64,000 nucleotides of DNA from Polymyxa betae (lineage: Eukaryota > Endomyxa > Phytomyxea > Plasmodiophorida > Plasmodiophoridae). The stretch lies in the NCBI GenBank assembly GCA_003693705.1, contig RBZT01000435.1, positions 1 through 64,000 on the forward strand. The letters run 5' to 3'. Below are positions 54,519 to 64,000 of this stretch, one piece after another. The notes beneath the pieces are model-generated. The model did not search any database. It worked only from the letters and a program-made list of their open reading frames with translations, and was not told the DNA's origin. A program made the translations under genes and the position numbers. The first letter of the stretch is position 1; every line of letters starts with the position of its first letter.

Positions 54519-57484
54519 CTAGTAAATTACCTTGTGCAAGCGGAAGAAAGTCTTCGTGGTCGAATTGCTCCAGTGCACGCACTGCTCCTTCAGATTCGAA
54601 GCTATCACCGGATTACCACAATATGCGACCCCAATGTCATTAGCGGGATGAGTGTTGGCAACATTTTCGAACTGCTTGCTCCAATCCGGGCGCCCACGAT
54701 GAACATATATGTTCCCAAGCCGTTGCGTCTTTTTAGGTGGACATTGAAGTGCATTGAGCAATTCAATTTCTGTCCATTCTGCGTTGACTAGCACAAGATT
54801 TTCATCGGCATGTAATTTGGAACCCCAGAACTTTACGTCGTCCTCAATCTGTGGATAACGTTAGAACGTATAGTTGATAAGCATCCGAATTACATTGATG
54901 GGTCCGAAAGGCTTACAGTTGTCTGGAGCTGAAGTTACATAAATATGGAACTGGAAAGTCTTGTTGTCGACAAAGTTCTTATTAACAGCCCAAAGATTAT
55001 GCACCTATTCAATGTCAAAGAAACAGAAGGCTCTCAAGTCTCTACAAAACCTCATCATCGGCCTCTTTCAACATACGGATGACCCATCGGAATGAGTTGA
55101 TTTCCTTATGCGAGGTAACAAAGAAGAAATAGACATGATCTGGGTATGAGCGACCAATGCTAAATTTCCACCTGTTCCGAACCATTATTGTCAAGGTAGC
55201 AACATCCTGATGTGGATTGCCTGTAGTGTGCTATATTCTTCATGGTTGCACAAACGGGAGTGACACCGATTCCAGCCCCGATGACCATTGCGATTGAGTA
55301 TTCAGAAACATGTTGGGTTGGGGCTGAGTGTGGGCCGTAAATTCGAAACAACTTCGTCCCATCTGGACCCACAATCTTCACCTGATTAACAGACTTCTAT
55401 TCTAGCTCCGCGCTATTGTACCTTTCCCCTCGTTCCAGATTTATTGTTGCTGTTAGCGAACGAGATGAACGCTGTTTTAACTGGCATTAAAACCGAGCAA
55501 AAATCAGCTAATTTAGCAGTCCAGCTCATTCCATTTTCGGCATCCAGAACTCGAATATGCACAGTGACATCGTTTTCCTGAAATCAACTCAGATAGTAAA
55601 ACAGACTCTGTATGCGCTGCCACCTGCGGAGCAGATGAAATCGTGAAAGGATGCCATTCGCCTCGGGATATGGATGGAGCGTTTAGGTATAAATACTGGC
55701 CTTCTTTATAGCCACTGGGAAAAGCCGACTTACGATCGAAACCAAGAGAAATCACGTTATCTGAAGATATCTCAATGACCGCAATCGAGTTATGGATCAT
55801 CTAACCCATATTGGTAATGGAGGTCAGGGCTACAGTACGGTATGCAGAATATGTACGGTATAGTCGCTCAAGCAAATAAATCGGAATGACGATGATCAAT
55901 GACTTCCACACATTACGATTAAATCCGCCTCGGCCGTGCGGAAGCAGGAAGATAAAGAACCCAATGAAGAAGTGATGTGAATACCAGAAAATCTATGTCG
56001 CCTTGAACTCGCTAGCTAACTGAGTAAATATGACTTACTTCGAAATGAGACCATTTCACATTATGAGGCGCTGCACCATACATGAACATCATGCAGATGA
56101 AAATCGCAACTCCTGTTGTCCAGGGCCAAATTCCGTAGAATTGCCAGGTGTAATCTGGCGACAAACCATAATTGACCAAATGCATGATTGTATGCATAAC
56201 GGCCGCGAATAGCACCATCCAAGCAACAATTTTGTGAAATTCCAAAGCCTTGTCCAATGGGATGAATGCCAGAATGCTACGTAGGAATCGTTGGCCTCGT
56301 GTCTGTCCGTGCGTAAATGCAACAGCGTTCAAAGCGAAATCAAAACGAACCTGCGATTGGGTGGAGTAGTCGTACAAATATCTGATAAACGTTCGACAGA
56401 CAGGTAGGAGAATCAGGCCACAGTTAAAGTCCAGGATGGCTCCCCATGCTTTCGCCCAAGCGACGAACTGTGATGCAGCGAAATCGATAGGCATCTGGTC
56501 GATCTGGTCAAACCTAGGCGCCCGCCGTTGGAACACCGACAATGCAGACAGATATCACCGAACCAGAAGAAGAGAACGAGGAAGAACAGGGCGCCATTGA
56601 TTGCGATCCAAACAGATAATGCCGTCAACTCTCCCACTTTGCCAGGCTCATTGAAATAGAACTTGAGGTTGTCCCACCATCCCTATAAGATCAGTTAACC
56701 CGCAGTGAATTGGGTCGAGTCGGTTCAATTGACATTTGTTGTCTCGACTTTCCGAGTTGCATCCTGTTTCACTTTCCGTTCCTGGACAAACGATTCACTC
56801 TTGGCCGCCGAAACCAGGTGAGCACCGGCAGCGATAATCAGGTGAGCAGCAGCGACTAGTGTGATGATGGAAAAAAGCGCCGGAATCGCCAGTCTGAACC
56901 CAGAGGATCAATCTGCTGCCATTTCGGTTTAGCATTTATCATTACAGGGTATAGATCAAAGCGCGCCAAGGGAAATTTGTCGGCAAACGCCTTGTCCAGC
57001 GCGCTTCGTAGACTGTGATTGCCGATCCAATGATTCTTTTACACTAGTAAGAAACATGAATGACTAAATGCTTAACCTACAGCCCATAGACAGCAAGGAT
57101 GATGTCGCGAGTCGACATGAAGACGGCATCAAGATAAAGCCAATAGAAGATAACAGTGGCGCTCCCAACCATTCCAATAGAACATGCCAGGGTCATGTTA
57201 GACGCCCACATGCCATATCTGGTGGAAGAACTCAAGGGCGCGACGGCCGGGCCAACAATCTCAGGGGCTACAGGTTTTTCGGGTTCCTGAGGGTCCAATA
57301 GTGGTATCGATTGGTTATCTTTAACATTCGTCCTATCAAACGCTGTCGGAGACAATTCGGTAGGAAAATTCTTCTTTGGTCCTGGTGATAAGCGACGATC
57401 GCAGCTCTGTCGGCGGTCTCGTAGATGTTCTTCGAAGATTAAACTTACTTGATCCTTAACCAGTGAACGCATAGCTTGCGCCAT
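54519..57484 (-). CDS. NOX/ferric reductase-type NADPH oxidase
   Basis: Start MAQAMRSLVKDQVSLIFEEH. An early TM helix (NMTLACSIGMVGSATVIFYW) and WIAINGALFFLVLFFWFGDI are followed by the heme core: FNCGLILLPVCRTFIRYLYD, LDKALEFHKIVAWMVLFAAV, MHTIMHLVNYGLS and FWYSHHFFIGFFIFLLPHG, with the paired His ligands. The FAD site is GEWHPFTISSAPQ, the NADPH site VIGAGIGVTPVCATMKNI, and NDIGVAYCGNPVIASNLKEQ is the C-terminal NAD motif. All needed for transmembrane electron transfer to O2. No EF-hands, unlike plant Rboh or NOX5. Many short introns. Confidence 0.88.
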
Positions 57485-57666
57485 TACGAAGCCAGGTTCG
57501 TAAATGAGTCGTCTAGCGTTTTTGTGCCGGCAACAAGACCAGTGTTTCTAGAACGTCCTAGATTTTAGTGATTGATAAATTAGGAGTAAGGACATTCTCA
57601 TCTTTCTCGAAATGAGTGCATATTAACTAAGTTATAGTGGCAGGTGATGTTGAAAGAGAACATGCT

Positions 57667-58645
57667 TCAGCAATGTGACAGAGTAGGACCACACGAAATG
57701 CCCAAAATAAGGTACAGAACCGCCTATGACGCAATTGAAAAACAACAGTGTTATTGTTGAAAAAGGCACTCACCAATACGCCAAAGCCTCCTAATGCAAA
57801 CAATTTAGCGTTCTTCCACCATAAGGATCTAGTAATGAGGTTATAAATTGATCAGTACAAAGTACACTTTGATGTGCGGAAACCTCTTAAGTCTCGTCGA
57901 CCTCTTCTTAAACTGTAAAGCGCTTGCATCCAGTTGATCAGACTTGTCCACTAAAAGCTCTACAGATAATAAACATCTATTATCACTATGATTGAGGGGT
58001 AACATACCGATTTTATCACCGCGTTCCAGTACTCGATCAATGTTATCAGCCTTCGTATCATGTCATGAAAAAGATGACAAAAAATGTGTAGCTTTTACCA
58101 TCACATTCCTTGCCTGGGATAATTCGGTTTGTACGGCGCTCAATTTCGACGGGTTATACTTTGCATTGTTGTAATAATCCATTCTGGATTGTAGAATAGT
58201 GGAGAATTCAGAATTGAAAGAATAGGCTATCGCTGTATTGGCGGATGCTCCATATGCAGCTAGAACCCATGGTTGGATAGTAAATCATACCAACTATTTT
58301 TTAATTTACCTGAAAACCGCAGTTTCACATCTTCCAAGAAATCGAAGGGAATCTGATTGCCAAAATTTTCATCGGCCATGCAAAGATATATCAGATTTTT
58401 GACAACAATATAGTGAAACTGATATCTATACAAAGCAGTCAAATGAACAGCTTCGAACGAGATGACAGAGACAACCCATCAAGCATATAGGACGCACGAT
58501 CCTGCTCGGGATCGATCCTTGCCAGGAGGACTCTGGTGACCTGGGCGAAATTCCCAGCCAGTCCATGTGGGATGTATTCGGCGAGAACGTCGGTGCCTCG
58601 CGCGACCAATGCATAAAGGATGCCGCCTTGCTGAGGGATAGCCAT
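57667..58645 (-). CDS. Longin R-SNARE, VAMP7/VAMP72 type
   Basis: MAIPQQGGILYALVARGTDV, LAEYIPHGLAGNFAQVTRVL form the longin start; FHYIVVKNLIYLCMADENFG and PFDFLEDVKLRF continue it. AYSFNSEFSTILQSRMDYYN leads into the SNARE helix: KLSAVQTELSQARNVMVK, NIDRVLERGDKI, ELLVDKSDQLDASALQFKKR, with Arg at the zero layer (ARNVMV). The tail anchor WWKNAKLFALGGFGVL is joined across ~48 nt to AVLYLILGISCGPTLSHC. Functions in fusion with vacuole/lysosome or plasma membrane. Five or six exons. Confidence 0.9.
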
Positions 58646-59080
58646 ATTCAAATGAGTTTATCAAAGTATTCACTTTAGTATGGCATCGGACATTTTTTCA
58701 CAGCCCTTAAATTGAAAGCTGCATCAATGGGCTCCATTGTTTATTCGGGCTGTCTGAACAAGGCGATTCAATTAGAAGCGGCTGCTGCGACCCGTTTCAG
58801 TTTAATGTCTCAGAGTGGGCAGCCGGCAACTTTTGGGCAGTTTCCTGGTTTCGTCACGGATTGGCGAGGATCTTACACTTTCTTCCATTCTTTTCAGCCG
58901 TTTTGTTCTTTTTGCAATTGCAATGCTGGATAAAAATGCCTTCGCCTTCATTTCGCCACAGTAAAATCGGTTTTGGAGTTTTCCTGACTACCTATAGTCC
59001 TATACGGAGTGCGGAGTCTCATTTTGATTTAAAGAGACATTTTCAGGGACGTCTGCCGATATCAGGCTGTTTAATCAGTA
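58646..59080. other. Divergent promoter region
   Basis: About 435 bp between the VAMP7-like and PHF5A starts. Open frames here show no domain content. Confidence 0.5.
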
Positions 59081-59511
59081 ATGGCTAAGCACCATCCCGA
59101 TTTGATTATGTGCCGAAAGCAACCGGGCATTGCTATTGGTCGCCTGTGCTCTAAATGCGATGGCAAATGTGTCATCTGTGATTCTTATGTCAAGCCCAAC
59201 ACACTGGTTCGAATCTGCGACGAATGCAATTATGGCAGTTTCCAAGGTCGCTGTGTGATTTGTGGTGGCCAAGGAATTTCTGATGCTTATTATTGCTCGG
59301 AATGTACATTGCAAGAGAAGGATAGAGACGGTATTTGTTTCCACTATCATCAGCGATTGTTGCTAACTGCATCATTAGGTTGTCCTAAGATCGTGAACTT
59401 GGGCTCGGCTAAAACAGATCTGTTCTATGAAAGAAAAAGTAATGTTATTTTTCAATCATCGTCTTTGAAAAGCTAATTATGTGCTCAGAGTATGGTTTCA
59501 AACCACACTAA
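59081..59511 (+). CDS. PHF5A: Splicing factor PHF5A (SF3b14b/Rds3)
   Basis: [84 protein letters not shown], then across a 50-nt intron [19 protein letters not shown] and, after a last intron, KYGFKPH. Almost identical to PHF5A throughout, including the Zn-binding Cys pairs. It is a core subunit of SF3b in U2 snRNP. About 110 residues, as expected. Confidence 0.98.
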
Positions 59512-59588
59512 CCTTCGGTCGGATGCAAGGTTATGCTTGCATCCTGAACAATATCATTGCCGCTTTATCATAAACATATAATTCCACA

Positions 59589-60113
59589 TTATCTGTCATC
59601 TATTATGATGGTTCTGTAAAATCCTATCCTTCCGGCTAGTTGCAGCCGAGGCCTTGAATATTTTATGGGTTTCCTGTTCCATTGCTCTCTCCCAATGCCG
59701 GCCTTGATGGCTATTAACCGTTTCGTCATCTCAACAAGCTTTTTACTTCGCTCGTTCAGTGGGCTTGTTTTATTTTGTATTCTTTCTGGCATTCTGCGCG
59801 CCGTTGTTTCGTATCGAGGGGTTTCGCTCGAACTTCTAAACCGATGGATATTTTGGGGCTCGTCGGAGTTCTTCAGAGCGAGTTGAACTTCGGTTTGTGT
59901 CTGCTTCTGAATTGTTGTCAGCGCTTTCAATCTGCCGTTAATGTGGCATTGTTCTTGTAAATTTGTTGCCCAAGCCGATGTCCAACTGTCGTCATATTTC
60001 TTCCGACGGCGGTGAGTTCTGCCCTCACTTTTGGATTCTACAAAATCGCGATCGGGATCTCCCTGTGAAGAAATTATCAGTTTTTTTATAAACCTTCCGG
60101 ACAGAACTGACAT
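59589..60113 (-). CDS. Basic 174-aa protein, unknown
   Basis: MSVLSGRFIKKLIISSQGDP then KSEGRTHRRRKKYDDSWTSA, with an apparent nuclear-localisation cluster (HRRRKK). The rest is charged and helical (SKKLVEMTKRLIAIKAGIGR). No known domain. Its stop lies 77 bp from the PHF5A stop on the opposite strand. Confidence 0.5.
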   Translation of the reverse strand: MSVLSGRFIKKLIISSQGDPDRDFVESKSEGRTHRRRKKYDDSWTSAWATNLQEQCHINGRLKALTTIQKQTQTEVQLALKNSDEPQNIHRFRSSSETPRYETTARRMPERIQNKTSPLNERSKKLVEMTKRLIAIKAGIGREQWNRKPIKYSRPRLQLAGRIGFYRTIIIDDR

Positions 60114-60266
60114 AAAGCAAATGTCGGTTAGCCCTCAGAAATCGTGATATTGTTGACAAAGTTGTCATATGTTATTAATAAATAGAAAAGCTCGACCTCA
60201 GATAGGCTTAAGAGGGTTTGTACGCGTTCTCGATCGAAAATGTTAATATGCAGGTGGCAACTCTTG

Positions 60267-60617
60267 TCACTGATAATCAAGAACCAGTAAAGTCGCTATT
60301 GATTGTAAATTGTTTATGTCGACAGTATCTTGCATATCGATGCTGGTATCGGATATTGAACGAATACAGGCATCTAAACCAAACACACTCAACGATATTT
60401 ATAGTATCACTTGCCTGATTACCTAATATGAACTGGTTTATTAACTCGGTAACCATAGCGATCGCTTCTTTTTTGACTGTCATCGGTATTAGCGAATAGA
60501 TATTAGTTACGAGATGGCAATACATTTGAGCGGTCTTTGCTGGTCGATTTCAGATGCAACACTAGCAATCAGTTTCTTGGAAACTTCAACCCCAACACGC
60601 GAACGCTCGAGATCCAT
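60267..60617 (-). CDS. CENP-X/MHF2-like histone-fold protein
   Basis: Three exons joined by hand: MDLERSRVGVEVSKKLIASV, ASEIDQQRPLK, then across a ~46-nt intron FKKEAIAMVTELINQFIL, then across ~47 nt DACIRSISDTSIDMQDTVDI, NNLQSIATLLVLDYQ. About 84 residues, the size of CENP-X. The pattern (helix, short loop, A...V.ELI..FI..A helix, then VDI.NL..I...L.LD) matches the CENP-X histone fold, including its LDF/LDY ending. Its partner CENP-S is not in the window. CENP-X acts with FANCM in DNA repair and at kinetochores. Assignment from the fold pattern, not from a search. Confidence 0.65.
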
Positions 60618-60767
60618 GCTGCTAAACGCTGGGCTGGTTTTTTAATTGTAGGAAACTACGCACAAGTCCACAACACCAAATGTAACGTTACCTAATCTTC
60701 TTGTAATACTTCTATTATTAATGTATCAATATCATTGTATATTATTTGTCAAATTCTGCATTGATGG

Positions 60768-61416
60768 TTATTCTGTCATCAAAATTTTCACATGCTTGGG
60801 TGAGTTAACAAATGCTTTAGCAGGCGGTGGCTCGCCAAACACTTTTGACGGTTTTGGGTGAGCTTTCTGCATTTGTAAATCTTCGTGCTTGACCCCGAAA
60901 ACCTTCGAAGTCTTGGAAGGTGGTTCTGATGTGCTGGTGTCCTCTAGATTCTCTATCTGCTTATCTGTCAGGTGAGTTAATTTGGATTGTTCCAGAACTC
61001 TCTCGATTCGAACATCGTTTGTATGAGCTTGCATTTCAATCAGCTCATCTAGGTCAGGAATTTGACCAAAAACCTGTTGTGGTTTTCCGTTCCTGTATTC
61101 CTTTACAGATATCAATTTTTAAGCAATAGAGCGTTCTGGCGTTTACCTGGATGGTTTCGTAAACATTGACTTCCTGATTTTGCATTCCTAACATTTTCTT
61201 GACTTTCGAGTAGGATCTTTCCTGTTTGGACTCCTCGTCTTCCTCTGAGATTTGTTCGACACCCGCACCTGAGGACAACGATGATGATTCATCACTCTCG
61301 TAAAGGATATCCTGGGCCAATGATGGATGCATTCTATGACAGAATGCATTCTGTTCTTGAGGGCAGCCTGACCACGAGCCGACAAAGATATCACACTGAT
61401 AAATCAAATTTCTCAT
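60768..61416 (-). CDS. Disordered protein with repeated KVFG motifs, unknown
   Basis: Two exons, joined across GTAAACGCCA...TCTGTAAAG. The first has SLAQDILYESDESSSLSSGA, EQISEEDEESKQERSYSKVK, KMLGMQ; the second EYRNGKPQQVFGQIPDLDEL, SKTSKVFGVKHEDLQ, PKPSKVFGEPPPAKAFVN. The short motif (S)KVFG or QVFG recurs at least three times, plus KKMLG. The start is uncertain: MRNLIYQ and MHPSLAQ both exist, and an intron acceptor (TTTATCAG) precedes CDIFVG. No domain recognised; probably an adaptor with repeated linear motifs. Confidence 0.5.
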
Positions 61417-61789
61417 TAATAATTCTAGAAACTGAATTCTATTGCAACAGTCCTAGCAATCGTCAATGCAATAATATGTTTGCTAACGTGGGTACACTTC
61501 AGCTCTGAAAACCTTACAATCCATCCGTTATAATCACTAAAGCTTATTGTTAGTCATAGAATTCAGTACATCTTCGATATTCGTCCATCAGTAGATTTGA
61601 AGTTGTAGAATTTTTATGATTAACCAAATAGATTGAAGAAAGTGATCTGCCCAGAATGTCAATCGAAATTTCAGTTTGTGTTTGAAAGTTACGGACTGCG
61701 TATCAAGCTTGCTTGGCTTATTCTTGTTGAAGGAAGAGCAACATTCTCCTGCTCCTGCTTCTTTGCAGCGTTCAAACGGAAGGAACGCG

Positions 61790-63126
61790 ATGGCAGAGAC
61801 CAACACCGCAGATGCTTTCCCCATTCTCTGCGATGGCTGTTTAGGCCCAAACAAGTTTCTGCGAATGGTCGGCCTCAGATTCGAACACGAATAGTTGGTA
61901 TCTAATTCCTGATTCCCAGTCCAAAGACATATTAGGGGCTGCCTGCAAAGTATGTGGTCGTCCATATGATGTATTCAAATGGAGAGCTGATAACGACGGG
62001 CATATCAGGCAAACTGAATGCTGTCAACTTGTACGTTGAAAACCGTTTTGCAAAACGATTTTCCTGATTTCGGATCAGTGCGCGAAAATCAAAAATATGT
62101 GCTCGACATGTTTATTGGATTTGGAATTTCGACTGCCTGCTCATATAAGGGACGCTGTCTTAGAGCCTGATGAAGTTATGCGAGTTCCGACTAATCAGGC
62201 TAACCGAGAGTAATCCGATTAGGATTTTCTAAACATACCATTGACTGATTTTTGATAGATTTCTCTATGAGCAGCATGAAAAACTAATCGCCAGCGCAGG
62301 CAAAGATGCTTCTGATCATATGCTAGCTCTGCCTTATGGGAAATCTAACCCTGCTTCTATATTGGAGCGCCTGGAATCACGGAAACCCTACAACAGAAAA
62401 CGAGACCTTCAGAATATTTGTAAAGTAATTGCTTTGCAGCTTCCTTGCCATCATGAAGTAATTTCATGTCTAGGATTATATGAAGGGTACATGCCCTCGA
62501 GGATCTAACTGCCCTTATCGGCACGAGACGCCTTTAAGTCATAAAACTTCCGACCAAGTTCTCGTCGAAAGGTTTCGCATTGAAAACACTCCAAGAACGT
62601 ATACGCCAGATGGCTTACCTCCGCCACCTCCAGTAGATCCAACAATCACAACGCTTTTCGTTGGTGGCAACGACAACTCTATCGACGACAACGATCTCGT
62701 CGACCATTTCTCTCAGTTTGGGCATGTCGCTAGTGTCCGAGCTATTCCTGCCAAGGCCTGCGCCTTTGTCGAATTCATGGATCGCTCCGGTGCTGAGAAC
62801 GCGGTTATGAAGAATTGGGAGAAATGTGTGATCAGGGGAATACCTCTAAGGATCGCTTGGGCTCGTCCTCGAGGTATTGTTTTTGTTGGTCGCTTTTGAG
62901 GAATTGATATTGGGTTTAAGTCATTCGCCCGGAAGCCTTAATGGCCCAGGAAGCGCAAGCTGCAACTGAATCTCAGAAGCCACTGCCTGATGCGACAAAG
63001 TTTATGAAGATTCCTCCCCCTCCAGCTCCTGCTGCCCATATCCTGCCTCCCCCAGGGATGTACCCTGGCAAGCGAAAATTGTATCCATCACAAGATCCCA
63101 AAGCTGGCGCAGCGAAGATGTTTTAA
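61790..63126 (+). CDS. RBM22: Pre-mRNA splicing factor RBM22/Slt11 (Ecm2)
   Basis: MAETNTADAFPILCDGCLGP, NKFLRM joined across introns to GAACKVCGRPYDVFKWRADN, RQTECCQL, CAKIKNMCSTCLLDLEFRLP: the paired Cys knuckles of RBM22. Then YMKGTCPRGSNCPYRHETPL (CCCH zinc finger) and the RRM TITTLFVGGNDNSIDDNDLV, HVASVRAIPAKACAFVEFMD, ending IPLRIAWARPR. After an intron, a Pro-rich tail (IPPPPAPAAHILPPPGMYP). Active-site RNA contacts of the catalytic spliceosome (Prp19-related, B-act/C). Six introns. Confidence 0.95.
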
Positions 63127-63203
63127 GACGCTGCCTTTTAGAACTATATTTAACTAGATGTCATTTGTTGAATTATACAGCTGCCGTTCTGGTTGATCTA
63201 CAT

Positions 63204-63961
63204 TTATTTCTTCACGCTCCACATGGAGAATGTGGCAGGTTTCTTGTTAACACTTAAGCCTTCTGGCTCGATTTGAATGGAGGCTAAATTATCATCTTGC
63301 CTTGCCAATATATCATCGGAAACAATTTCTTGTTTACGTTGAACAGATGGTGATCGGGTCGAATTGTCATCAATCAAGGATGTTCTGTCTTTTCTTTTGC
63401 GTTTCCTCTCAGGACGTTCCAAAACAAGCTGCTGATCAGAAAGCAGTTCTGAGAGAATTGCTGGCCGAGGTCCAAGTCTGGGTAAAGTATCGTGTTTGTC
63501 AATGACTTCATTTACTGGCTTTTGCGGTATGAAACGTTCCCACTGCGATTTAGCATCAGTAGTGGATTTTAATGGATCAATTTCTTCCTACAAAGTTCTT
63601 CATCAATGATCTTTGAGAATCATGTACGCCAATCCAGCATTACCCAGAAACTACTGCCATCTTCCAAAGGTTCTTCGGCAGCAACACTTTCAGCTTCAGC
63701 AATTTTATGCTCGTTCTCCTGCATTCCGGCTTTCATATTTAATTCCTGAACGACTGCACTCAAATGACATCAGAAGTCAAACGCGAACTGGGTGTTGAAA
63801 GAACCTGGACGAAGAGCACTCGCTGATGACGACCTTGAATACACTTTTCTCACTGATTGCTTCGTACAGCATAATACGCAAGCGAACTTGCTGTCTTTGC
63901 GAGCCTGCTTGATCTGGAACTGTTTACATTCGACACAGCGAGCAATAATAAATTCTGGCAT
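63204..63961 (-). CDS. MRNIP-like protein (MRN complex-interacting, UPF0544)
   Basis: MPEFIIARCVECKQFQIKQA, RKDSKFACVLCCTKQSVRKV, YSRSSSASALRP: two CxxC pairs forming the MRNIP-type zinc ribbon (RC..C..FQ...K....W.C..C...QS....Y..G.). Later exons are charged and end ERKRKRKDRTSLIDDN, FSMWSVKK. MRNIP stimulates MRE11-RAD50-NBS1 in double-strand break repair. The C-terminal part is not conserved in general. Converges on RBM22 with 77 bp between stops. Confidence 0.7.
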
Positions 63962-64000
63962 TGGGGCACTGCGCTTTGATGACGAATGATATACAGAGGC

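Noticed and set aside
1-64000. CRISPR arrays, bacterial operons, rRNA, tRNA
   Set aside because: Spliced eukaryotic genes throughout; no direct-repeat/spacer arrays. No tRNA or rRNA recognised by eye, though a tRNA scan was not possible.

Overview
This is a eukaryotic nuclear window that is dense in genes and rich in introns. Genes lie on both strands, often 15-450 bp apart, as convergent or divergent neighbours. Almost every gene is cut by GT-AG introns of roughly 43-60 nt, so most proteins had to be pieced together by hand across frames. The gene content points to a free-swimming or zoosporic unicellular eukaryote: axonemal dynein intermediate chain, a WDR17-like protein, an RIIa/EF-hand protein, a G alpha subunit, a GRK-like kinase, STRIPAK subunit STRIP, an MscS-like channel, a NOX-type oxidase and a GH18 chitinase. 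An intron-rich protist such as a rhizarian/phytomyxid or another non-animal, non-fungal lineage would fit. The taxon is an inference; nothing in the sequence names it.

Layout. 1-4.6 kb: C-terminus of a GRK-like kinase with a CaaX box, a G alpha subunit, a STRIP/FAM40 protein and a 27-bp minisatellite. 4.6-14 kb: a looser, repeat-rich stretch with a small membrane protein, a MITE-like inverted repeat, a truncated PIF/Harbinger transposase next to or inside a host-like gene, telomere-like repeats, and a GH18 chitinase flanked by two decayed chitinase fragments. 14.4-20 kb: axonemal dynein intermediate chain (DNAI3/WDR63), ARFRP1 GTPase and an LEA2-like membrane protein. 20-31 kb: a calmodulin-like protein, eIF4G, serine carboxypeptidase, an ANTH clathrin adaptor and a TPR protein. 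31-42 kb: a full ABCC transporter, DIS3/RRP44, a kinesin-14 and an unknown membrane protein. 43-51 kb: an unknown gene, a membrane RING-H2 ligase, a very long WDR17 gene and a 75-aa protein. 51-58.6 kb: MscS-like channel, RIIa/EF-hand protein, NOX-type oxidase, VAMP7 R-SNARE. 59-64 kb: small nuclear genes, including PHF5A and RBM22 (spliceosome), CENP-X/MHF2, MRNIP and two unknown proteins.

Themes: G-protein signalling (GRK-like kinase and G alpha side by side), flagellar/microtubule function (DNAI3, kinesin-14, RIIa/EF-hand, perhaps WDR17), membrane traffic (ARFRP1, ANTH, VAMP7), and RNA processing/translation (eIF4G, DIS3, PHF5A, RBM22). The points most worth a second look are the chitinase with a changed catalytic motif amid its own relics, telobox-like AAACCCTA motifs recurring inside introns of unrelated genes, the Harbinger-disrupted locus, and several short multi-exon genes (CENP-X, calmodulin-like, PHF5A) that simple ORF calling would miss.
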